Shown: piece after piece, positions 52,124 through 61,569 of the stretch
Layout of the letters: each line of letters begins with the position of its first letter
How positions within the stretch are numbered: the first letter of the stretch is position 1
From: Mucilaginibacter sp. 14171R-50
Lineage (GTDB): Bacteria > Bacteroidota > Bacteroidia > Sphingobacteriales > Sphingobacteriaceae
Length of the DNA stretch: 64,000 bases
NCBI RefSeq assembly: GCF_010093045.1
Contig: NZ_CP048115.1
Coordinates: 2,356,001-2,420,000 of the forward strand
Reading direction: 5' to 3'
Made by a program: the position numbers and the translations under genes
The notes under the pieces: model-generated
The model's input: only the letters and a program-made list of their open reading frames with translations
Databases searched by the model: none
Told to the model about the DNA's origin: nothing

Positions 52124-55100
52124 TTACGATTCCCACAATAACACCGATGGAACAGCCGGCGAATACAAGCGCAGCAACTGGTAGCCAATGCCCGCCATCC
52201 CAAGGAACAACCCCGGCTTAAACGCGGTGCTGGGCGTATTGCAAAATAACTGGTAGGTGCCTTCTTCGGCGGCTTGTTTAAGTATCTGCGCAGTCATGGC
52301 GTCAACCTGTAGGGCAAGCTGGGGCCTGTTTAATTTGCGCGAGGCTTCCAGCAAAAAATCCATACGGCCAAAGTTTCCGCAGCATAAGTAGTCGGGGTGG
52401 TCTGTGCCAAACTCAAGGGTGCAGTTTATCGCGGCATCAATGTGTTCGCCGGTTATGGCTGAGGTGTTAACGTTAAAAGTGGCCAGCCTTGCAAGGCCAA
52501 TGCCCGGCGCCCCGTGGCACCATGTGGTGGTAAACCCATAGCTGCCTTCTTTAAATGAGAACGACCGCAGATCGGGCCAGTTTTTATGTTCTGCCGAATA
52601 CATCGCATCCTCAAAAGCTATTCCCTTATTAGCCGTTTCTAAATAGGCGGTGTTCCCGGTAATGGTATATAGCCTTAATAATGCATAGGCAATACCTGCC
52701 GCCCCGTGCGCGAAACCGCAAAGCGGGGTATCCTCAAAGGTAAGCCAGGCCTCGTGGCCGTTATAGTTGGTAATTTGTGTGGTCAAATGTTCGCCGCACC
52801 AGATAGCGCGCTGCAAAACATCGGGGTTTTTAGCGGCCCTGTATATTGCCAGCAGGCCTAATATCGCGCCCGAGCTACCGCTGATGATATCCAAGTGCTT
52901 GTCCTGATCGATAACTTTTTTTGTGATAAAGGTTGATGCCGCGTAAGCATCATTTAGCAGATCGGGCTCACCTAACAGGTCAGCCATGCGGGTGAGTGCA
53001 TATATAAAAGAGCCAATGCCTGATGCCGCGCCTATTTTCAAAAGCCGGGCGTATTCTTCCCTTTCGGCTTCGTTTTCCACTTGTAACTGGCTGCGTAAGG
53101 TTGACAGCGCGTTTAGCGCAAGCGTTTTGTATTTAGCTGTTCCGCTGATCTGATATAAGGTAGCTAAGAACAGCGCGATGCCGCAACGGCCACTGTACAT
53201 GCTATCGTCAAGCGGCTGCAACTGGTAGCGGTCGGCTTCAGGGAAGTGGGCAAGCCCTATCCAGTTTAAGCTATTTCCAGCGCCAATAATAGCTGTATCC
53301 GCTATTGCATCGCCGATCCTGACGGCTTCGGCCAGCAATTCATCGGGGCTTAGTTTAGCGGGGATATCATTCAACCCGGGCTTTTTTTCCTTCAAGGCAT
53401 CCAGCCGCTCATAGTTTTGCGAAAAGCGCGCGTGGAACGCCCCGCGGATAATGGTCACCTGCTGCGCAAGCTTTTCGGAGTTCATCGCGCCGACCCGCTC
53501 AGCCAGGTCGTCGAAGCTTGTCGACCTGAAAAAATTTGGTATTACCTTGCCGGATTTAAGGATAAGCGCAGTACCGCCGGTTGAACAGGAAAAATAAGGG
53601 ATATCCATGCTCAGCAGGTCGGTTTGCTCTTCTTCAAATATCGGCCAGCTTTTAGGCTGTTCTTTTTCCGACAAATAGGCCACCGCCAGCGCGTCGATCT
53701 CTATACTAAAATCCATGCCGCTTTGCAACGCATCCGGCTGCATGGCATTGCGTAAAATGGTTGAATAAATGTTGGTAGACCGGTACACATAACGGATATG
53801 TTGGTTTTTGAAAATGCCAAAAGCAGTTTCCTTTTCCATCGGCGACAGATCATAGATAAACTGATAGAACCGCTCAAACCCGGCAATGATATTATCGGTG
53901 TAAGGCTGAAAAGATATTGCCTCTCCGTTGAGTAAAGGCATGTTTTGTTTTTGGGGGCGCTCATATGCTTTATACTTTCGCGACATAGAATCTGTATTGA
54001 TGCCGGTCCATTCCAGTCGTTTGGTGCGCTCCTGCCCCTGGTCTTCGCTGCCAAAGCCGCTAATATCAACCGACATTTTAGGATCTTTGCCAAATTCCCA
54101 GCGGGGCAGCATGCCGGTACGTAATACCGAATCCCAGAAATGTTCTTCCATATCGCGCGCAATCTTTGTTTCCTGCTGACCAAAAACTGCTTTGTTTACA
54201 TATGGATGCAATAGGGTTTCGGTATCAACCAATACAGGGTATTCGCCCATCGCGATAATGTTCTCGTAATGGCAATCAACACCGCCCAATAAATATATCG
54301 CCGCTAACAATATCCCCGAACGCTCGTAAAAACGGTCGATCTGTTCGGGAGCGGTGCAACTATTGTGCGCTATGTATTCAACCCAGCAATGCGAGCCCGC
54401 ATCCAGTATTTTAGATACATGAAAAGCCGGGCATTCACCCTGCATTCGGTTGTTGCACCAGTTCAAAAAATTATAATAAGCGGCTTCGACGCCGCCATTT
54501 TTAGGCTTATATATCAGCTTGCTGCCCGATGCAAAGTGTACCGCTACTACCGTTCTGCTTCTGTTGTGGTAATCAGACAAACCAGTATCAATGTTTACCA
54601 ACTTATCAACGCCGGGTCCGAACGTTGTTTGAATAGATGTCCAGTCATCTTGTAAGCGGGTAATGAACTCGATGGTGGTTTCCAGCCACCCCGATATTCG
54701 TTGTGCAATTACCCTGGCCAGGGCGGTGTATTTGGCAAAGAACCCCGCCAGCCCGTCGGTTTTTTCGCGGGCGATAAACGCCTGGTAATGGTTATCTTTT
54801 TGCGCGGTGAAGACAGGTTCCTGCAATAAGGTATTCAGCATATTGATGGCAGGCGGGCGGAACGCTTTAAATTCGCCATACAGGCACGGGCCCATATCTT
54901 CTGCCAGTTGAGCAAGCAAAGCGGCCTGATACTGATCTAAAACCGCGGGTGATATTTTTTCTGTAACAAATATATCCTGCTGTCTGCTTAGGTGTTCATC
55001 AAGTTGTTTACGGGCATATTGTGCGAAGGGATAGCAAAGTTCCCAAAACGGCACATGTGTAAGTAAGCTTTCGCGTATAGTAGCGTCAAGTGTATCGGGC

Positions 55101-55432
55101 AAAAACGACACCAGGGCTTCCATGCAATTATTAAGCAATGTTGTCCAGTCGCCTGTGTCATGATCGGGGTAAAAGTTATCGTCGGTCAATAACCGTCGGG
55201 CAGCATCCTCGTCAAGGCCATCCCAGCTTAAACGCTTCAAAAATAAATCTGCTTTGCCCCGGGCAGCTGTTTGCGCCCATTTTGTTAAACGCTGTTCGGT
55301 AGTTTCATCCCCGGCAACAGGCAAACCGTACATTCCGGGCTGACTGATACGCTCTGTTAAAAACTGGCCCCGAACTGATAAACCGAAAATGTCGGTCTGT
55401 CCTTCAGATAAAACAGCGGCGTTAGGGTCCAT
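52124..55432 (-). CDS. lanM: Class II lanthipeptide synthetase LanM, ProcM-like zinc site
   Basis: 1102 residues. The N-terminal dehydratase (DUF4135) phosphorylates and eliminates Ser/Thr: D287/H289, K309, D386, H388, N391 and D403 are spaced as the catalytic residues known from CylM. The C-terminal LanC-like cyclase has W-C-H-G-A-P-G (Cys972) and C-C-G-N-F-G-R (Cys1017, Cys1018), a Cys-Cys-Cys zinc site as in ProcM rather than the usual Cys-Cys-His. Such sites go with fast, permissive cyclisation. All needed residues seem present. First gene of the four-gene operon, 126 bases after the MpaB-like gene. Confidence 0.93.
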   Translation of the reverse strand: MDPNAAVLSEGQTDIFGLSVRGQFLTERISQPGMYGLPVAGDETTEQRLTKWAQTAARGKADLFLKRLSWDGLDEDAARRLLTDDNFYPDHDTGDWTTLLNNCMEALVSFLPDTLDATIRESLLTHVPFWELCYPFAQYARKQLDEHLSRQQDIFVTEKISPAVLDQYQAALLAQLAEDMGPCLYGEFKAFRPPAINMLNTLLQEPVFTAQKDNHYQAFIAREKTDGLAGFFAKYTALARVIAQRISGWLETTIEFITRLQDDWTSIQTTFGPGVDKLVNIDTGLSDYHNRSRTVVAVHFASGSKLIYKPKNGGVEAAYYNFLNWCNNRMQGECPAFHVSKILDAGSHCWVEYIAHNSCTAPEQIDRFYERSGILLAAIYLLGGVDCHYENIIAMGEYPVLVDTETLLHPYVNKAVFGQQETKIARDMEEHFWDSVLRTGMLPRWEFGKDPKMSVDISGFGSEDQGQERTKRLEWTGINTDSMSRKYKAYERPQKQNMPLLNGEAISFQPYTDNIIAGFERFYQFIYDLSPMEKETAFGIFKNQHIRYVYRSTNIYSTILRNAMQPDALQSGMDFSIEIDALAVAYLSEKEQPKSWPIFEEEQTDLLSMDIPYFSCSTGGTALILKSGKVIPNFFRSTSFDDLAERVGAMNSEKLAQQVTIIRGAFHARFSQNYERLDALKEKKPGLNDIPAKLSPDELLAEAVRIGDAIADTAIIGAGNSLNWIGLAHFPEADRYQLQPLDDSMYSGRCGIALFLATLYQISGTAKYKTLALNALSTLRSQLQVENEAEREEYARLLKIGAASGIGSFIYALTRMADLLGEPDLLNDAYAASTFITKKVIDQDKHLDIISGSSGAILGLLAIYRAAKNPDVLQRAIWCGEHLTTQITNYNGHEAWLTFEDTPLCGFAHGAAGIAYALLRLYTITGNTAYLETANKGIAFEDAMYSAEHKNWPDLRSFSFKEGSYGFTTTWCHGAPGIGLARLATFNVNTSAITGEHIDAAINCTLEFGTDHPDYLCCGNFGRMDFLLEASRKLNRPQLALQVDAMTAQILKQAAEEGTYQLFCNTPSTAFKPGLFLGMAGIGYQLLRLYSPAVPSVLLWES

Positions 55433-55558
55433 TTATTGAATAATAAGGTTTCAATAAATGTAACTATATGACGTATCTGCATAAAAGGCTTTTTTCACCT
55501 ATTAACAGGGTGTTTTTAGCTGTTTAATTATAAGGCCCGAGATATTTTTCGGTGATGA

Positions 55559-56335
55559 TCATAAAGCACCCTTATCCAACGCCCTTATCCGGCTTTTATA
55601 TGCGACGGGCAAAAGGGCATCTCTTAAAAGATATTTTAACTTTATTATGCCCGATAGTTTGTACATAAAGAGTAATGGTTTTAGCAGGGTGCCGCCTTTA
55701 AGGCCAAGCATGTTTTTTACCGGCGTTGGTACAAGCAGCGCCTGCACCATTCTTAACAGCCAATACCGCGGGTTGCCCAAATGCTTTCGGTATTGCTTAT
55801 AAAGGTCCTGCGTCAGATCGCTATATTGCAGATTGAGTTTTAAACGTAAGGCCCGCTGTGCTGCCCAATCTTCGTAATTAAGAGCTAAGCCTTTCAGGTT
55901 CATGCGCGTGCCTACTTTGTAAAATATGCGAAATACTTCCGCCTTTTCCTCGTTGGTCAGCTTCCTTTCAAGCAGTTCATAAGAACGTACAGAATAATCT
56001 ATCAGCATATCCAATACATCCAGGTAGGCCCAGTCGGGTATCCTGTCGCCCCGGGCGGTTTCAACATGTTGATGTATGGCGTTTATCTGGTCGATGGCCG
56101 CATGCGCGCCGTCATCCGTAGAAAACAGGATGCGGTGCGAGTAAGTAACGGTTGAGAACAGGCGCCCCAGCGGGTCGGCAGGCAGCTTCCCGGTAAAGTA
56201 TAGCCAGTCTACCGCTTTGTTAAGCGCGAACTCGGCGGCCGCTCCGGCGAAAATAAACAAAACCGTGTCGGCGTTAGCCCAAATTTTCCGTACAATGGAG
56301 CCTTCCCCAACAAAATATCTTATATCGCTCTCCAT
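55559..56335 (-). CDS. MpaB/DUF2236-like oxygenase-family protein
   Basis: 258 residues from ATG 56335 (a TTG at 56353 is less likely). It resembles DUF2236: the N-terminal helix region with A-A-A-E-F-A-L-N-K-A-V near residue 33, T-V-T-Y-S-H-R-I near 66, H-Q-H-V-E near 88 and a long helical tail. The family includes latex-clearing protein and mycophenolate MpaB', which bind heme. The heme ligand cannot be assigned surely here. It overlaps the DUF2809 gene by 16 bases. Confidence 0.65.
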   Translation of the reverse strand: MESDIRYFVGEGSIVRKIWANADTVLFIFAGAAAEFALNKAVDWLYFTGKLPADPLGRLFSTVTYSHRILFSTDDGAHAAIDQINAIHQHVETARGDRIPDWAYLDVLDMLIDYSVRSYELLERKLTNEEKAEVFRIFYKVGTRMNLKGLALNYEDWAAQRALRLKLNLQYSDLTQDLYKQYRKHLGNPRYWLLRMVQALLVPTPVKNMLGLKGGTLLKPLLFMYKLSGIIKLKYLLRDALLPVAYKSRIRALDKGAL

Positions 56336-56691
56336 AACCTTTCTATCAACCAAACGAACAATATGCCCAAAGTGTACATCAGTATATCATTCCATGAAAA
56401 ACTGGTGCCCAGTATCAGGCGCGCCATAGCCGAGTTGTGCAGCCCAAGCCGGTTGATCAGGTGCAGCCGTTGGCTAAACTCCATAAGGTAGGCAAACAGC
56501 AACACGCAGATTGCCGTATAGTTGCTGTTAAAATCAGCAAAGCTGCGGATACCGCAATAAAGCAATATCACCACCAAAAAGTCGCCGCCGTAGGGGCGTA
56601 TAAATGCATCGTTCAGGCACAGGCCGATCAGGACCTCCGCCGCCAAAAATATCAACGCTAAAAAGAAGTACACTTTATTTAACTTAAGCAT
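56320..56691 (-). CDS. DUF2809 membrane protein
   Basis: 123 residues from ATG 56691; an in-frame TTG at 56715 lies inside the regulatory palindrome. Four membrane segments and the motif F-I-R-P-Y-G-G-D-F-L-V-V-I-L-L-Y-C near residue 29 fit DUF2809; S-W-N-D-I-L-M-Y-T-L-G-I near 99 is the second hallmark and recalls VanZ. Function unknown. First gene of a minus-strand operon with the MpaB-like gene and perhaps the lanthipeptide genes. Confidence 0.75.
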   Translation of the reverse strand: MLKLNKVYFFLALIFLAAEVLIGLCLNDAFIRPYGGDFLVVILLYCGIRSFADFNSNYTAICVLLFAYLMEFSQRLHLINRLGLHNSAMARLILGTSFSWNDILMYTLGILFVWLIERLWRAI

Positions 56692-56701
56692 TATTAAAAG
56701 T

Positions 56702-56718
56702 ACTTTGTGTTTCAAAGT
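56702..56718. promoter_or_regulatory. ACTTTG-N5-CAAAGT palindrome upstream of DUF2809 gene
   Basis: Same inverted repeat and spacer length as at 9154-9170, 10 bases before the ATG at 56691, with the shared minus-strand flank AAAGTACTTTTA. Candidate operator. Confidence 0.55.
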
Positions 56719-56900
56719 AACGGATTATATTTTATTAAAGCAAATTTTTGCTGACAACAAGGTTGCCGGGTGGGTAATCAGGCTGTTAAGAAATATAGGC
56801 TTTTTGGATATAGGAGAGAAGCTTTAAATGGTGGTTTATAATTGGTAAACGTAAAAAACGGGCATATAGTTCGCACAAAAAAATATAGTTTGAAAAAGGG

Positions 56901-56929
56901 TTTCAGGTGTAAAAGCATAGATATATTTG
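56901..56929 (+). promoter_or_regulatory. rph: Promoter candidate for rph
   Basis: TATATTTG at 56922-56929 fits the -7 consensus; TTTC at 56901-56904 is a weak -33 partner 17 bases away. The leader would be about 22 bases. Confidence 0.45.
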
Positions 56930-56952
56930 AACTATTGGCAATAAAAAAATAA

Positions 56953-59574
<2,622 letters not shown>

Positions 59575-59640
59575 AAGCGCGCGAAAATAAACAAAAATAA
59601 ATTTCCGTTTTAAACACCGTCAAATAAACAGTTATTCGGT

Positions 59641-59648
59641 TAGCTTTG
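59641..59648 (+). promoter_or_regulatory. -7 promoter box of the SusR-like gene
   Basis: TAGCTTTG matches TAnnTTTG, 26 bases before the ATG at 59675. No clear -33 element. Confidence 0.45.
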
Positions 59649-59674
59649 CGAATTGCTTATCAAAAAGCGTAACT

Positions 59675-61267
59675 ATGAAAAAGCTTTTGCTATTCGTTCT
59701 GGTAGGTTTGCCCCTTATCGCTAATGCGGCATCACCGTCGCCGTCCGACAGTTTGCTGAAGGTGCTCAGGGCTGAGATAGCCCGTAAAAGTATATATGAC
59801 AAGCAAAAAGACGAACAGATTGCCGCGCTAAGGCAAAAGCTTTATGCAAAACAACCGTCGGATCTGATGGCGAAATATAACGCCACTTTGGGCCTGTTCG
59901 AGGCTTTTAAAGATTACCGTTTTGATTCTACGTTTCATTACGCCCAACAACTGGTAGATATCAGCGTACAGCTGCATGATAACAGTAAACTTGCGGAGAA
60001 CCGCCTGCGTTTAGGCACAACGCTTATAACATCGGGCATGTTTAAGGAAACATTTGATTGCCTGCGCGAAGTAAAACGCAGGTGGTTAGACAAGCAACTG
60101 AAAAAATCATACTATGTACTTTATTCCTGGGCATGGTCTGATCTGTCGAAGTACAATGCCGATCGTTTTTATGCACCCGAGGACCGCGAAAGGAAGTATC
60201 GTTACCTCGACTCGGCCATCGCGTTAGCAGATAGCGGGTCCTTTGAGCAATTGATATTAAAGGCGCAGCAACAACCAAACATAGGGCCTCACCCGTCGCG
60301 GTATTATATGGAGCTGATGAACCGCAAACTTTCGGCACACGAGGAAGCGATGGTAGTTACCGGCTTAAGCCGGTATCGTACCGGCGACGAAAAACTGAGG
60401 CTGCTGGCCATAGCCGCTATAAATGATGTGCGTACCTCTACCTATAGGGCACAGGCCATGCTCGAATTAGGTAACGCCCTTTTTGACCGGGGAAGGCTTG
60501 ATGATGCCTACTTCTTTTTACAACAGGCGCTTGACCAGGCCAACAAATTTGGAGCGCGTATGCAACGTTACCAGGTTGCGCGTGCATTGCCGGTAGTAGC
60601 CGCCGAGCGCGACATGAGTGCCAAACGCGAGCGGCAGCACTTCCTGATATTCCTGGCATCGGTAGTGGTGATAACGATAATTACCGGTCTTGTGGGCTTT
60701 ATTATTTTTGTGCAGCTAAAAAAAGTACGGGCAGGCGAACGTGTGATACGCGAGACCAATCGGCTTTTGGCCAAACAGAATAATATGTTATGGGAAGAGG
60801 GGCGAATAAAAGAAGAATACATCGGTTTTTTTTTCAGTGAGCTATCGCGGCATATTGTTAAGCTTGATAAGCTGAAGAACCAGGTGCATAGAAAGGTAAA
60901 GTCGGGCAGTTTTGACGAGGCACTGCGCCAGTTGGAAAACGTAGACATACACGAGGAACGCCAGCGGCTGTTCAATACTTTTGACCAGGTATTTTTAAAA
61001 TTATTCCCCGATTTTATTGAGGCGGTAAACGCCATGCTGCCCGAAGAGGACCAGTTTAAGCCAAAGGCTGCAGGTACGCTTACTACCCAACTGCGGATAC
61101 TCGCCCTAATGCGTTTGGGCATCAACAACAACGAGATGATCGCAAATATTTTAGAATACACCGTAAATACCGTTTATACCTACCGTTTTCGCCTGCGTAC
61201 TAAGGCCCTTATTCCGGGTGATGACTTTGAACAACGCATTATGGGTATAGAAATTGCCACCGAATAG
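59675..61267 (+). CDS. DUF6377 / SusR-like membrane regulator
   Basis: 530 residues. Signal peptide ends L-I-A-N-A-A. Residues 30-315 are helical TPR-like repeats in the periplasm, one membrane helix spans about 326-346 (F-L-I-F-L-A-S-V-V-V-I-T-I-I), followed by a coiled coil and a C-terminal LuxR-like helix-turn-helix (T-Q-L-R-I-L-A-L-M-R-L-G, V-N-T-V-Y-T-Y-R-F-R-L-R). The layout is that of SusR of Bacteroides, which senses glycan fragments and turns on susCD. It directly precedes a SusC gene, the expected target. Confidence 0.87.
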   Translation: MKKLLLFVLVGLPLIANAASPSPSDSLLKVLRAEIARKSIYDKQKDEQIAALRQKLYAKQPSDLMAKYNATLGLFEAFKDYRFDSTFHYAQQLVDISVQLHDNSKLAENRLRLGTTLITSGMFKETFDCLREVKRRWLDKQLKKSYYVLYSWAWSDLSKYNADRFYAPEDRERKYRYLDSAIALADSGSFEQLILKAQQQPNIGPHPSRYYMELMNRKLSAHEEAMVVTGLSRYRTGDEKLRLLAIAAINDVRTSTYRAQAMLELGNALFDRGRLDDAYFFLQQALDQANKFGARMQRYQVARALPVVAAERDMSAKRERQHFLIFLASVVVITIITGLVGFIIFVQLKKVRAGERVIRETNRLLAKQNNMLWEEGRIKEEYIGFFFSELSRHIVKLDKLKNQVHRKVKSGSFDEALRQLENVDIHEERQRLFNTFDQVFLKLFPDFIEAVNAMLPEEDQFKPKAAGTLTTQLRILALMRLGINNNEMIANILEYTVNTVYTYRFRLRTKALIPGDDFEQRIMGIEIATE

Positions 61268-61569
61268 GCTTATCCTACTTTGATTTTTCTCTCCTTGCGC
61301 TTTTTTAAATACCTGTAAAACAAACAGTTATTTTTTTTACAATTTAGATTTTTCGCGGCGGGCGTTACTGCGGCTTGTATTTGCCAATTAACAGGGCGTA
61401 CTTGCACTGTAAACCAATACATCCCGGAGACATCCGGTTTTACTACCTACAAAATCTTTTTGATCATGAGAAACGCTGTTTGCGAGAAGGCGCCTCCTTA
61501 ATGCGCCGTGCATTGCCTGGCCGGGGCATCGTGCCGGCAAACCATCCATTTACCCACTAAATCAATTTT
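61268..61569. other. Region between the SusR-like and SusC genes
   Basis: 302 bases that should hold the susC promoter and leader. A TGTATTTG near 61374 is a weak -7-like box. A 61-codon frame here has no convincing features. No strong terminator seen. Confidence 0.4.

Noticed and set aside
56320..56691. VanZ (teicoplanin resistance) protein
   Set aside because: Size and C-terminal motif recall VanZ, but the I-R-P-Y-G-G-D motif is the mark of DUF2809.
61375..61560. 61-codon plus-strand ORF before susC
   Set aside because: Starts at a non-ATG codon, has mixed composition without a pattern, and lies where the susC leader should be.
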